Part shown: one piece after another, positions 43,104-53,781 of the stretch
Layout: every line of letters starts with the position of its first letter
How positions within the stretch are numbered: the stretch's first letter is position 1
Origin: Barnesiella propionica
GTDB lineage: Bacteria > Bacteroidota > Bacteroidia > Bacteroidales > Barnesiellaceae
DNA length: 64,000 nt
Direction of reading: 5' to 3'
NCBI RefSeq assembly: GCF_025567045.1
Contig: NZ_JAOQJK010000003.1
Location: forward strand, 62,001-126,000
Translations under genes and position numbers: made by a program
Notes under the pieces: generated by a model
The model's database searches: none
The model's input: the letters and a program-made list of their open reading frames with translations, nothing else
Told to the model about the DNA's origin: nothing

Positions 43104-45875
43104 TTGAGAAGAAAAATCCTACATATTATTTTGTTTTCGGTGTGCTTGCTATGCTCTTTTTCCTGTTCTACAAAAAAGAATACGAAAGCCACACGGTTTT
43201 ATCATGCTTTCACGACCCGTTATAACGTTTATTTCAACGGAATAGAAAACTATAAGGAACAATTAAAAAGTATGGAAGAAAGTTATGAAGATGATTTTAC
43301 TTCTTTACTGTACATGCATCCTGCTCAAGCTTATGCCGACCCCAAATCCCCACAACCCACAGGCAGTTTCGACCGTACTATAGAAAAATGTCAGAAAGCC
43401 ATACAGCTACATTCCATAAAGAAAAAGCCAAAGCGTAACCAAGGGAAAATGAACGACCCTGAATACAGGGAATACATAAAGCGTGACGAATATAATCCAT
43501 TTATCCATAATGCATGGTTACTCATGGGAAAAGCCCAATTCAATAAAGGGGATTTTTTAAGTGCTGCTGCTACGTTCCTGTATATCAGCCGGCATTTTAC
43601 ATGGAAACCGGAGCTGGTAGCAGAAGCTCGTATATGGCAAGCCCGTTGTTATATCGCGGAAGGATGGTTATATGAAGCGGAAGATATACTGACCAAATTG
43701 AATAACGACGGTTTACCGCCTTCTCAAAGCGACTGGTTTTCTACTGTCAATGCAGATTACCTGATCCGCAAGGGTAATTACAAACAGGCCATTCCCTATC
43801 TGAAAACAGCCATCAAACATGCTCCCAGCAAAAGGCAGAAGATAAGAATGACATTCCTTCTGGCACAGTTATACGAAAAGAGTGACGATAAAGCCATGGC
43901 TTATCAGACTTATAATAAAGTTAAAAAAATGAGCCCGCCTTACAGAACCGAATTTAACGCACGTATAAAACAATCGGAAGTCTATACGGGACAAAATATC
44001 GCCAAAGAGGTAAAGTCCCTGAAGCGCATGGTAGGGAAAGACCGGAATAAAGACTATCTGGATCAGATCTATTATGCTATCGGTAACCTATATATTTCCC
44101 GGAAAGATACCGCCAATGCTATTCCTAATTATATACTCGCTGCCCAAAAAAGCACCCGTAACGGTATAGAAAAAGCAATAAGCCAGGTTACATTGGGGAA
44201 TATATATTTTGCGAAAAGAGATTATGTCAAGGCACAACCTTGTTATGCGGAAGCTATCCCTTCCTTAAAAGAGACTTATCCCGATTATGACCTATTAAAA
44301 CGACGCTCGGAGGTATTGGACGAACTGGTCGTATATGCCCAGAATGTAGAGTTGCAGGACAGCCTGCTTACGCTTTCTTCCATGAGTGAAGACAAACGTC
44401 TTGCCGTTATCGACAAAATTATAGCCGACCTTATCAAAAAAGAGAAAGAAGAAGCTGAAGAACAAAAACGGCAGGAATATCTGGCCGCCAACCAAGGAAA
44501 TAATTTGCCGGCAATGACAGGAGGAGCAAAACAACCTACTGCGACTAACATTAATATGTCGGGAGACAACTCCTGGTATTTTTACAATCCGGCCCTGGTA
44601 TCTTCCGGTAAAACCGATTTCCAGCGTAAATGGGGAAGCCGCAAACTGGAAGATGACTGGAGAAGACGTAACAAGTCGGGATTCTCCATGAGCGATTTTG
44701 CGGAAAAAACCGACGAAGAGAAATATGGTGACGAACAAGAAAATAACGACGATACCGGGAACAAACCGGAAGAAGCACCTCTGGATTCGGCTGCAATGGC
44801 CGCAGCTAATGACCCCAAAAAAAGAGAATTTTACCTGAAACAAATTCCCTTCACCCCCGACGAAATAAAGACGGCCAATGAAATCATAGCCGAGGGATTA
44901 TACAATATGGGACTTATCCTGAACAATAAACTGGAAGACTTCGAAGCATCCATAGAATCATTCAATACGCTGGATAAAAGATATCCAGAAAATCCGTATA
45001 AACTGGATATGTATTACAATATGTATCTCATGTACATGCGCATGAACAACAAACCTATGGCAGAAGTATATCGTGCAAAAATACGGGAACTTTTCCCAAA
45101 AAGCGACTATGCCGTGGCTATGGCCGATCCGCGCTATCTGGACAATCTGCGCAGAATGGATATGGTACAGGATTCCATATATGAAGATACCTATAAAAAT
45201 TATCTGGAGAATAATAACAGCCGGGTACATGCCAACTACGATTACATGAACCGGAAATACCCGTTATCCAAACTTATGCCCAAATTCATATTTCTAAACT
45301 CGCTTTCCTACATCAGTGAAAAAAGATATGATGATTTTAAGGCCGGGCTTAAAACACTACTGGAAAAATATCCCAATGCCGATGTATCACCGCTGGCGAC
45401 AGATATGCTCAAAGGTCTCGCGCAAGGACGAAAAATCGCAGAAGGAAACGGTAATCTGAGAGGAATGATATGGAAGATACAACTGGGAGACAGTACGGCA
45501 CTGGCAAACGATACAACTGCCGCCCCGTTCGTAATCGACAACAATTCGCCTCATCTCTTTGTTCTCGTATTTGCTACCGACAGTGTATCGGCCAACCAGT
45601 TGCTCTTTAATGTCGCTCGGCATAATTTTACAAATTTCATGGTCAAAGATTTCGACCTGGAAATTATGAATTTCAATGCGATAAGTATGCTGGTAGTAAA
45701 AGGGTTCAACAATCTTGAGGAGTTGAAACAATACCGCCGTATCCTGGAAGAGAACAAACAATTTACCTTACCCGAAGAAGTAAGACCGGTCATGATAAGC
45801 ACGGATAATTTTAAATTGCTGTTGCAGGGACGTAGCTTCGAGGATTATTTTATGTTTTTGGAAAATAACCAATAG
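43104..45875 (+). CDS. porW: PorW/SprE-like TPR lipoprotein of the type IX secretion system
   Basis: A 923-residue lipoprotein. The signal peptide ends with a lipobox (LLCSFSC), then FYHAFTTRYNVYFNGIENYK, a hallmark of the SprE/PorW family, followed by many TPR-like helical repeats (NAWLLMGKAQFNKGDFLSAA, DQIYYAIGNLYISRKDTANA). A Gln/Asn/Glu-rich linker lies near residues 455-560, with a C-terminal helical and alpha/beta domain (FVLVFATDSVSANQLLFNVA). SprE/PorW is needed for type IX secretion and gliding. The start is TTG at 43104, since no ATG gives a signal peptide. porX follows 3 bases after the stop. Confidence 0.85.
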   Translation: MRRKILHIILFSVCLLCSFSCSTKKNTKATRFYHAFTTRYNVYFNGIENYKEQLKSMEESYEDDFTSLLYMHPAQAYADPKSPQPTGSFDRTIEKCQKAIQLHSIKKKPKRNQGKMNDPEYREYIKRDEYNPFIHNAWLLMGKAQFNKGDFLSAAATFLYISRHFTWKPELVAEARIWQARCYIAEGWLYEAEDILTKLNNDGLPPSQSDWFSTVNADYLIRKGNYKQAIPYLKTAIKHAPSKRQKIRMTFLLAQLYEKSDDKAMAYQTYNKVKKMSPPYRTEFNARIKQSEVYTGQNIAKEVKSLKRMVGKDRNKDYLDQIYYAIGNLYISRKDTANAIPNYILAAQKSTRNGIEKAISQVTLGNIYFAKRDYVKAQPCYAEAIPSLKETYPDYDLLKRRSEVLDELVVYAQNVELQDSLLTLSSMSEDKRLAVIDKIIADLIKKEKEEAEEQKRQEYLAANQGNNLPAMTGGAKQPTATNINMSGDNSWYFYNPALVSSGKTDFQRKWGSRKLEDDWRRRNKSGFSMSDFAEKTDEEKYGDEQENNDDTGNKPEEAPLDSAAMAAANDPKKREFYLKQIPFTPDEIKTANEIIAEGLYNMGLILNNKLEDFEASIESFNTLDKRYPENPYKLDMYYNMYLMYMRMNNKPMAEVYRAKIRELFPKSDYAVAMADPRYLDNLRRMDMVQDSIYEDTYKNYLENNNSRVHANYDYMNRKYPLSKLMPKFIFLNSLSYISEKRYDDFKAGLKTLLEKYPNADVSPLATDMLKGLAQGRKIAEGNGNLRGMIWKIQLGDSTALANDTTAAPFVIDNNSPHLFVLVFATDSVSANQLLFNVARHNFTNFMVKDFDLEIMNFNAISMLVVKGFNNLEELKQYRRILEENKQFTLPEEVRPVMISTDNFKLLLQGRSFEDYFMFLENNQ

Positions 45876-45878
45876 CTT

Positions 45879-47420
45879 ATGAAAAAAGAACTTATACTCT
45901 GGGCCGATGATGAAATAGACTTACTAAAACCGCACATTTTGTTTCTCAAACAAAAAGGATATGAAGTCGTAACCGTCTCTAACGGGCGGGATGCTCTTGA
46001 AAAAGCAGAAAACGAACATTACGATCTTATTATTCTGGACGAAAACATGCCTGGATTAAGCGGCTTGGAAACGTTATCCCGCATAAAAATAAGCTCTCCC
46101 GATGTCCCCGTAATCATGATCACGAAAAGCGAAGAAGAAAATATCATGAACCAAGCCATCGGAAATAAAATAGCGGACTATCTTATTAAACCGGTAAATC
46201 CCAACCAGATACTCCTGTCCATAAAAAAAAATCTATACCAAAAAGAAATTATCACAGAGAACGCTAACGCCAATTACCAGCAGGAATTTAATCAAATAAG
46301 TTCCCAGATCAACGACTCTTATTCTTGGGAAGACTGGTATGAAGTTTATAAAAAACTTATATTCTGGGAGCTGGAACTTTCGCAAACCGACAGTAGCATG
46401 GACGAATTGTTGAAAATGCAAAAGATAGAAGCGAACTCGGCATTTGTCAAATTCATTAAAAAGAATTACGAAAAATGGTTAACCAGCGATAACCATCCGC
46501 TGATGAGCCCCGAACTTTTCAAAACAAAAGTATTTCCGTTACTCGATAATGGAGAAAAAGTTTTCTTTATCCTTATCGATAATTTCCGGCTGGATCAGTG
46601 GCGCATGATAAAACCTCTCCTCAGCGATTATTTTACATTTGAAGAAGAATTGTATTTCAGCATATTACCTACAGCTACACAATATGCCCGCAACTCTATT
46701 TTTTCGGGCCTGATGCCCGATAAAATAGCCTCTATGTTTCCCGATCTCTGGGTAGACGAAGACGAGGAAGAGGGAAAGAACCTGAATGAGGCTCCGTTGA
46801 TACAAACGCAGCTCGACCGCTTCCGGAAAAAATATAGCTTTTCGTATAACAAAATAAACGAATCTTCTTTCGGGGAAAAGATCATACAGAATTTCGCACA
46901 AATAGAAAACAACCAACTCAACATATGCGTGCTCAATTTTATAGACATGCTTTCCCATGCCCGCACAGAATCTAAAATGATACGTGAACTGGCATCTACC
47001 GGAGCTGCTTACCGTTCCCTTACGGAATCCTGGTTCAAACACTCTTCTGCTCTCGATCTGTTTAAGAAAATCGCAGAAAAAGATTTCAAGATTATCCTGA
47101 CGACCGACCACGGAACTATACACGTAGACAATCCGATAAAAGTAATAGGCGATAAAAATACCAATACGAACCTGAGATACAAAGTGGGAAAAAACCTGAG
47201 CTATAATCCCAAACAAGTATACGAGATAAAAAATCCCGAACGTTATGGATTGCCTTCTCCTAATATAAGCTCTACCTACATTTTTGCAACAAACAGAGAT
47301 TTCTTCGCCTATCCCAATAATTACAACTATTACGTAAGCTATTACAAAGATACATTCCAGCATGGAGGAATTTCCATGGAAGAAATGATGATCCCCCTTG
47401 TTACGCTAACAAAAAAATAA
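45879..47420 (+). CDS. porX: PorX response regulator with PglZ-type phosphatase domain
   Basis: A 513-residue protein. The receiver domain (1-120) has the acidic pocket (WADDEIDLLKPH), the phosphoacceptor Asp in DLIILDENMPGLSG and the conserved Lys in YLIKPVNP. A helical linker precedes a PglZ/alkaline-phosphatase-like domain (about 205-510) with FFILIDNFRLDQWRMI, NFIDMLSHARTESKMI, IILTTDHGTIHVDNPIKVIG and a final HGGISMEEMMIPLVTL. PorX regulates type IX secretion genes with PorY and SigP, and its PglZ domain is reported to act on oligonucleotides. Neither partner is in the window. It is translated 3 bases after porW. Confidence 0.92.
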   Translation: MKKELILWADDEIDLLKPHILFLKQKGYEVVTVSNGRDALEKAENEHYDLIILDENMPGLSGLETLSRIKISSPDVPVIMITKSEEENIMNQAIGNKIADYLIKPVNPNQILLSIKKNLYQKEIITENANANYQQEFNQISSQINDSYSWEDWYEVYKKLIFWELELSQTDSSMDELLKMQKIEANSAFVKFIKKNYEKWLTSDNHPLMSPELFKTKVFPLLDNGEKVFFILIDNFRLDQWRMIKPLLSDYFTFEEELYFSILPTATQYARNSIFSGLMPDKIASMFPDLWVDEDEEEGKNLNEAPLIQTQLDRFRKKYSFSYNKINESSFGEKIIQNFAQIENNQLNICVLNFIDMLSHARTESKMIRELASTGAAYRSLTESWFKHSSALDLFKKIAEKDFKIILTTDHGTIHVDNPIKVIGDKNTNTNLRYKVGKNLSYNPKQVYEIKNPERYGLPSPNISSTYIFATNRDFFAYPNNYNYYVSYYKDTFQHGGISMEEMMIPLVTLTKK

Positions 47421-47432
47421 ACATTAACGCAC

Positions 47433-47858
47433 ATGACAACTATTTACATCGACAGTTTAGACACCATACACGAAGCAGCACGGGAATTCATTTCCCAAAT
47501 GGGCGATGCTACAGTTTTCGCATTTTACGGTAAAATGGGGGCCGGTAAAACGACATTCATTAAAGCTATCTGTGAAGAATTAGGAGTAGAAGATGTTATT
47601 AACAGCCCTACATTTTCTATCATCAACGAATACCGTTCCGGTACGGGAGAACTCATATACCATTTCGACTGTTACCGTATCAACAAAATTGAAGAGGCTT
47701 ACGATATGGGAAGCGAAGATTATTTTTACAGCGGAGCTCTCTGTTTTATAGAATGGCCCGAAAAAATAGATGAAATACTTCCCTATGATTGTATAAATGT
47801 CATTATCGAAGAGGAAGAAGACGGAAAACGGAGAATAACACTGAACCCCCGAAACTGA
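47433..47858 (+). CDS. tsaE: tRNA threonylcarbamoyladenosine biosynthesis ATPase TsaE
   Basis: A 141-residue P-loop ATPase for the t6A modification of tRNAs. Motifs are [20 protein letters not shown] (Walker A), [13 protein letters not shown] (switch), IYHFDCYRI (HxDxYR) and [13 protein letters not shown]. The length is normal. It is 12 bases behind porX and 13 bases ahead of the small membrane protein gene. Confidence 0.95.
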   Translation: MTTIYIDSLDTIHEAAREFISQMGDATVFAFYGKMGAGKTTFIKAICEELGVEDVINSPTFSIINEYRSGTGELIYHFDCYRINKIEEAYDMGSEDYFYSGALCFIEWPEKIDEILPYDCINVIIEEEEDGKRRITLNPRN

Positions 47859-47871
47859 CAATAAAAAGAGA

Positions 47872-48096
47872 GTGGAACAGACAGGTATTTATATTGTAGT
47901 AGGCATATTTTTATTTGCGGGGGGAATGGCTATTGCCGCATCTATAGCAAACTGGGACTGGTTTTTCAATAGTAAAAATTGCCGTATGCTTACCGGAACT
48001 TTAAAACGAAATGCTTCCAGACTTCTTTATGGGCTTCTGGGAATTCTTACCTGGACTATGGCCGGCATTATACTGCACGATATGCTGCTGAAATAA
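47872..48096 (+). CDS. Small two-helix membrane protein (Imm17-like)
   Basis: A 74-residue protein beginning at GTG 47872, with AAAAAGAGA just upstream. It has two hydrophobic helices (IYIVVGIFLFAGGMAIAASI and LLYGLLGILTWTMAGIIL) separated by a polar loop (NWDWFFNSKNCRMLTGTLK). This looks like the small 'immunity 17' type membrane protein often found beside tsaE in Bacteroidota. No toxin gene is adjacent, so an immunity role is not supported here. Confidence 0.65.
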   Translation: MEQTGIYIVVGIFLFAGGMAIAASIANWDWFFNSKNCRMLTGTLKRNASRLLYGLLGILTWTMAGIILHDMLLK

Positions 48097-48099
48097 AAC

Positions 48100-49140
48100 T
48101 TAGTGATGGCGGGATTTCAGAACAGGTTTTTCTATCCGGTTCCAGGAAAACAAAGAAAGCCCGATGGTAAGAATTAAAATAACTGCGAGAGCCAGCCAGT
48201 AATTGTACCGAACAAGCCCCAGAGAAACTACGAGCTGAATGATGGGAAAGTGGAAAAGATAAATATCATAAGCGATATTATCATATTTTCTCATCCACAC
48301 GAACCAACGGCAATTATAAGCAAAACCCAAAATCACACAAGCCAGGCAAGCGGGTTGTATATATGTATAAACCGGATTATATCCTCCCGTAATTACCAAT
48401 AAAAGAGCAGCCGGAAATATGTAACGTATATACTGCTGAAAATAATCGAAATAGAACAGCACAAACACTCCGGAGTAAAAAAACAAAAACTGCCCGAATA
48501 CCTGACGCTGAAATATCATATAGATCTCGTTATGACTGTTATTATACATGTAACCCAATACGATACGGTAAACCAAGGATAAAACATAAATGCCTATAAG
48601 AACAGCCAGTTTGTTATACCTTTTAAAAAACCAGTATACGAGAGGAACGCTGGCATACAGCATGAGTTCTACTTTCATCGTCCACAAAGAACCATTTACT
48701 ACCTTAACATGATTCCCTGTAAACACTCCGGGTAAGTCGGGTGCCAGGAAATTAAGGAAACAGCAATTAGCCGCCAGATATTTATATAGCTGGGAAGAGG
48801 TAAAATATTCCTTAAAGCTATAGTCGCTGACAAAGACACCCGCAAACGCACATAACACCACAATAAACATATAAGGAGGAAAAATACGCTTCACCCGTCT
48901 TGCTATATACGCTTTAAGATCCGGCTGACGCAAAAAACTATAAAAAACGAGGAAACCACTCAGTATAAAAAAGCCCCCTACCGCCGTATAACTGGAAGTG
49001 AAGTTTATTTTGGGAGTCTGGCTAAGTTCCGAGAAATGAGCCAATACCACAGCCAAAGACAGATAATACCGGATGATGTCAAAGTTATTATCCTCCTTTA
49101 ACAAAGGCGGCACTTTATCGCTTAATACGCGGGCATCCAT
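48100..49140 (-). CDS. Acyltransferase 3 family membrane protein
   Basis: A 346-residue integral membrane protein with about ten helices. The N-terminal family motifs are present: NNFDIIRYYLSLAVVLAHFS (catalytic-type His), AVGGFFILSGFLVFYSF and AYIARRVKRIFPPYMFIVV (the R..R..P motif). It should O-acylate a sugar in a surface polysaccharide, lipopolysaccharide or peptidoglycan from a cytoplasmic donor. The acceptor is unknown. It is convergent with the Imm17-like gene (3-base gap) and is the last intact host gene before the accessory island. Confidence 0.92.
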   Translation of the reverse strand: MDARVLSDKVPPLLKEDNNFDIIRYYLSLAVVLAHFSELSQTPKINFTSSYTAVGGFFILSGFLVFYSFLRQPDLKAYIARRVKRIFPPYMFIVVLCAFAGVFVSDYSFKEYFTSSQLYKYLAANCCFLNFLAPDLPGVFTGNHVKVVNGSLWTMKVELMLYASVPLVYWFFKRYNKLAVLIGIYVLSLVYRIVLGYMYNNSHNEIYMIFQRQVFGQFLFFYSGVFVLFYFDYFQQYIRYIFPAALLLVITGGYNPVYTYIQPACLACVILGFAYNCRWFVWMRKYDNIAYDIYLFHFPIIQLVVSLGLVRYNYWLALAVILILTIGLSLFSWNRIEKPVLKSRHH

Positions 49141-49174
49141 ATAGGCTATTTCGGTTTAATATTTATTTGTCGGA

Positions 49175-49203
49175 CAAAGATAATCAAAATCTTTTCGCCT
49201 CAA
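49175..49203 (-). promoter_or_regulatory. Promoter of the acyltransferase gene
   Basis: The minus strand has TATCTTTG (49175-49182) with TTG at 49201-49203, 18 bases upstream. This fits the two-part Bacteroidota promoter. Confidence 0.55.
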
Positions 49204-49349
49204 ATATACTCCAACCATAATCGGTAATTTATATCTGCTGGGAAAAAGCCATCAAAAATCTGTAATTTGTATACAATTTTCCGTAATTCGTTTAATTATC
49301 ATCTATACTCTTATCTTTACCTTTACATTCAAAAAAGACAAAAAATAAA

Positions 49350-49481
49350 ACTCATAGTGAAGAAAACCCCAGCAATCATCATTCCGGCTTCTTCAAACTG
49401 GTAGGTGACCAACTCTCGCGACAGACGGGTTACATGGCTGTAGAAACAAAACTTTACCAACTAATAACACAAAAGAGATGA
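49350..49481 (+). pseudogene. 3' remnant of an unidentified host gene
   Basis: A frame ending at TGA 49479-49481 reads HSEENPSNHHSGFFKLVG then DQLSRQTGYMAVETKLYQLI. It has the compositional look of a genuine protein C-terminus, but its upstream part is missing. The TGA overlaps the ATG of the next truncated frame (ATGA), an arrangement typical of coupled operon genes. I could not name the family. Confidence 0.35.
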
Positions 49482-49642
49482 ACACATTAAAAAAGATAAG
49501 AACAGTTTCAGCCTTTTTCTTTATAACGATTATTACCTTACTGGAAAATATAAAGTCTATTGACCCACTATTACAAAAGTCCTCTGACCCATCAAAAAAA
49601 CAATATAAATTACCCTTTAGTCATATCTCTGTAGTCATCTAA
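49478..49642 (+). pseudogene. Truncated 5' end of a membrane-protein gene at the island edge
   Basis: A 54-codon frame starting MNTLKKIRTVSAFFFITIIT. The first ~22 residues look like the start of an inner-membrane protein (perhaps a NapH-like 4Fe-4S protein; weak guess). After LLENIK the sequence loses this character and runs into the 3' end of the minus-strand STAND gene. The most economical reading is that the accessory island replaced the rest of this gene. Confidence 0.4.
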
Positions 49643-51532
49643 CAGTTGATGATAATAAACCTCTTGTTCTTCCATTTTATACATATTTTTAGCCCATGCT
49701 GCAACTGTAGGATTCATGTGCGAAAAAAGAGGCTTAAACATATTTTGCCTATTCATATAATACCCTTTCATACTTCCAATACCTATATAACTATATGTGC
49801 CGAAATTGGAGCTAAAAGATTGTAGTACTCTTTCGTTATCACCATAATTATCTGCTAGCCAGACAAAGAAATCACTAAGCTCCATTTGGCTCCCACTTTC
49901 CTTAAAATTGCATACAGGACACATCTCAGCAAAACGCTCCGGTAATGTATTAGGATAGATTCTACATGCTTCTTTAAGTTTGTGATTATCGCATTGGAAT
50001 AAAGGACCTGCTCCATATCCAAAACCAGAACCTATTTCATATCTTATATTAAAGTAAAACAAGTTTTGTTCTAATGGAGATGCTAATGCCTTAATTATAT
50101 CATCAATAATAGCATGTTGATATTTAGGAAGTAGGGTAAAATATATATCTTTAAATGGATTATTAGGCTTATATATTTTTAAGTAATTAATAACCAAACT
50201 GTTTACTTGTCTTGCAAAATCAGGTCTATCAAATGTCTTTAAGATATTATCCATCTTATCCACCACTTCTTTAGCCAAATAAAATTTATCACCCTCAAAA
50301 TCAAATTCCAAGAGGCGTTTTTCAATCGTTGGAAGATAAGATATCTGTTCCTGGTTCATAGACCACAAATGCTGGAATAGGTGCGGATAAGCTACTTCTG
50401 TTTTGTCAACATCAGCATTATTGAATAGCAAATCACTAACCTTGAATATATTATCAATATTATAACATGGAACAAATCGCAGATAATCATTTATGTAGGT
50501 TGATGGGAATTTTCCGTCATGTATCATTGCAAAAATCTTATTCAACTGACTGTAATTCTCATCTTCCACCATACCTAACATGCAACAAGCCATAGCATAA
50601 TAACCATTATGTAGAAGTTTTTCCGCAATTGAGTTTAAATAGGATTTATTTGGGTCATGGCTCATGTAGCTCTCAATAAAACAGCTTCTATAATCTTTAT
50701 TTTTTGATATTATATGTTGCATGAATGCTTCATATACTTCATCTCTACAACTAGTTTGATCCATGACTTCCACGGCTGTAAAAATCATCCAAATGCTTTG
50801 AAAATGTTCATGGTCTGCAATTTCTTCAAATTCTTTGCTATTGTATATTTTATTATTGATAAATTCTTCTCCATATGGACGCATCTCAGATTTATAAACT
50901 TCAAAAATTTGATTACTTCCAAATTCTCTTCGGTCTATATTTTCCATTGCTGCTAAAACTCTTTTAATAAATATTTTAGGCACAAACACTTCATCAATTA
51001 GCAAATTAATATGTTGTTTATTCCTTTCATATATTATAGGATTATGCTTCTTTATCCAATTTAAGGAGCGTCTCATTTCATCCCAATCATTATTGTATTT
51101 GGGAGCAAAATGATTAATTAATTCGAACAGTATATTTTCACACCCGCTATTTGCAAAATCATAGACATAGTCTGGTATTAGTTTGTATATGGTTCTTAAC
51201 GAAACCGCATCATCACTTACTTTTATAAGCAGGTCTTTGCAGAAACTCCAATACTGCCTAAGTTCTGATATGCTAACCGATGCGTCTGATTTTATGTTAT
51301 GTTTCCTTTCTGTCTGCGTAAACATATGATAATTAGAACGAGTACTAAAAGCACTACCGATAGCTTTCACTAATAAGGGGTAATACTCTGGTCCTTTATC
51401 AAATAAAAATTGCATAACAGTTCTTTTTTTGCCCAAATCAGCTTGTGTTCCGGAAAGTACCACATGAAATTTTTCTAAGAATACACCGCTTGCATTATTT
51501 GATATTTGTTCATTTTCTGCAATTGATAGCAT
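49610..51532 (-). pseudogene. Fragment 3: C-terminal sensor-like region of the STAND protein
   Basis: A 640-codon open stretch in the same frame as fragment 2, separated from it by a single TAG and 12 codons. It is helical-repeat-like (VVDKMDNILKTFDRPDFARQ, then VIDYLK-type segments), with one short Cys pair (EMCPVCNFKESG). In STAND defence proteins the C-terminal repeats recognise the invader. The fragment alone has no catalytic motif. Confidence 0.6.
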
Positions 51533-51565
51533 TCCTAAAAGCTTGCCCGCTTCCTCGAAAGCATC

Positions 51566-52282
51566 CTAAACAACACATGCCTCCTCTAATGCCCATACAA
51601 TATACCTACGAATATCTCCATTTATTTTTTCTTTTAAATAACCAGTAGTTTTATTCTCTAACAAAGAAAAAAGATTATGAGCGACAGCTACATGACTCAC
51701 AGTAGACATAGAGAAAATAAGTTGTGAGCCTGTTTTAGTAAGTACTATTTTCTCATCATGAAAAGGGATTCTATTCAGTTCATCAAAAAGCTGTTTAGCT
51801 TCACTGGAAGTAAGTGATATAAACCTGTTCTTCATTTGATTGGCAAGTCGTTCACCCAATTGACCAGCGGATTCAAGTTCTGCTATTATTTTTCTCCATG
51901 ATTCTGGAGGTATCTTTTGGAGCCATTCTTCTGCCAACCACTCTGCAAGAGGTCGTGAACGCACATTTACACAATTTGCCCTCATGTCTAATAGACGACG
52001 TTGATTAAATTCGTGAATAGTACAAGAAAAACAATCTTCTACTGATGATTTTTCAAGGTGAATATGATTAATTTCAGGATGACTAATCACAAAATCATAT
52101 TCATCTTTTTTGTTCTCCACAATTCCTAATGGATTAAATAAGGCAATCGCATTAAGAACAGCACGTTTTGACTCCTCTAATTGCCCATTGGGACTTAACA
52201 AATAATCTAGCCATAACTGTTTCTCTGGGAGCAATTGGACTTTTCCTATATGCTTATAGGCCTTTATCAGTTCAATGGCCAT
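51566..52282 (-). pseudogene. Fragment 2: helical lid region of the STAND protein
   Basis: A 238-codon stretch in the frame shifted by the A-run deletion. The true continuation begins about 11 codons upstream of the listed Met (RIREYSDGISL), the typical 'sensor' segment after an NTPase core. It is mostly helical (PLAEWLAEEWLQKIPPESWR, then IAELESAGQLGERLANQM) and ends at an in-frame TAG. Confidence 0.65.
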
Positions 52283-53781
52283 TAAAGAAATGCCATCACT
52301 GTATTCTCTAATTCTATTTTTACATCTATATCAATAATTCTCTCTCTTTCTATTATGGTATCTACTACTTCTTTATTGTCGGCTGCGTCAAGGAAGAACA
52401 CATTAGTTTCCCTTTCTTCATTTTTAGTAAGGACATTATAGATAGTGATTAGTCTAAATGGTTTTTGAAATTCACTAATAAGTCTAGCAACATAGTAATA
52501 TTTATCAATGGGACAGTCGTCTATTATAATCACTCCTTCTTCAAAATTGGTCAATATGTAGATTATACCAGTATCAATGTTTTCTGGGGTTCTACTATAG
52601 AACACATTTGACATTGTCCTAAAGGCCTCACCGACAATTCTTGTTTTACCAATACCTGAAATAGATAATAATCTAAGATTTTTGATTTCTGGATTTCTAA
52701 GGAGCTCAATACACTTCTCATTCCTTTGAGATGGCATAAACTCTCCACTCGTAAAAGTTTCTTTGTCTTTTTCAATAGCCTTATCTATAGGATAAAAAGG
52801 GAATATATTTTCAAGAAATTTCTGTTGTTGTTCGAGTTGTTCTTTTAATTCATTCGCTTTCGCTCTATCTATAGCTTCTTGACTATTGTACTTAAAATAC
52901 CAGATGCCATCATTTCCGAAGTTCTTATCTAAAAGAAACTCCATACCTTGTTTTTGATAGTACTTTCTAATGTAAAATTCTGAATTAGAAATTAAATCAA
53001 TTACTTGAAACGAGTTTTTATACTCTTCATCTACTTTATGAATATTGTTATATAAAGTTCCTGCAGATGCGATATTCATACAAAAATCTCCTGACGGAGA
53101 TGCAGTAAAACCATCATCTAAAGAGTGAGTATGGCCAGATAAATTTAAATCATAACAATGGATTATAGAATTTTTCGTGTACTTACTCTCTGCTTCGGTC
53201 AATAGGTCATATCCGATGTGCGACGCAACAATCTTTATATCACACTTAGAAAGGAACAATTGTGAATTTGTAATCTGATCAGCTCCAAGAAACAATTCTT
53301 TGTCATCATCAAGACCACAAAGCCAAACAGAATTAAGACTTGTAATGCCTATCTTGTATCCTTTAATTTCAAATTTAAAGTTGGATTCAAAATCTCCATA
53401 TTGATAATTTCCCTTCAGATTGTCAGTATAATATGAATCTTCAAAATTCTTAAAAGCCTTTGTTCTTGCTTTTACAATATTTTGGTCTTTAAGAGAATTT
53501 TTTATATTAATAATTTTTTCATAATCATCGTGAGGATTAATTTCAAGAAATCCCCTTTTCATGTATTGTTTATCGATTCCATTTTCTGTATCATGATTGC
53601 CCGGAATGAAAATAAATCGTTCTTTGGGAAGTTTAAGATTCTCAAGAATAGGAGAAATTACTACTTCTTCAAACTTTTTTAAAGCTGTATTAATATCACC
53701 AAAGCTAGCTCCACCTTTATCAATTAGATCTCCGGTAAAAATAACGAGATCTATATTACCTTCCTTCTGTATTTCAGCCAT
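52282..53781 (-). pseudogene. Fragment 1: metallophosphoesterase plus start of the NTPase domain
   Basis: This 499-codon open stretch begins after the nonsense codon. It keeps the phosphoesterase motifs VIFTGDLIDKGG, FIPGNHDTENG, KIVASHIGYD and LNLSGHTHSLD, then the P-loop SISGIGKTRIV (Walker A) and GVIIIDDCPIDKYY (Walker B). The first metal motif, HFSDLH, lies upstream of the stop. Unless translation restarts at the Met at 53781, the product would lack that motif. The frame ends 33 bases past the deleted A. Confidence 0.7.

Noticed and set aside
47872..48096. Toxin-immunity pair
   Set aside because: The small Imm17-like protein has no polymorphic toxin or secretion partner beside it; its neighbours are tsaE and an acyltransferase.
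52262..52330. Programmed ribosomal frameshift joining STAND fragments 1 and 2
   Set aside because: The A run is only five bases and not in the frame of a classic slippery heptamer, and two in-frame nonsense codons also interrupt the gene, so decay (or sequence error) explains it better.
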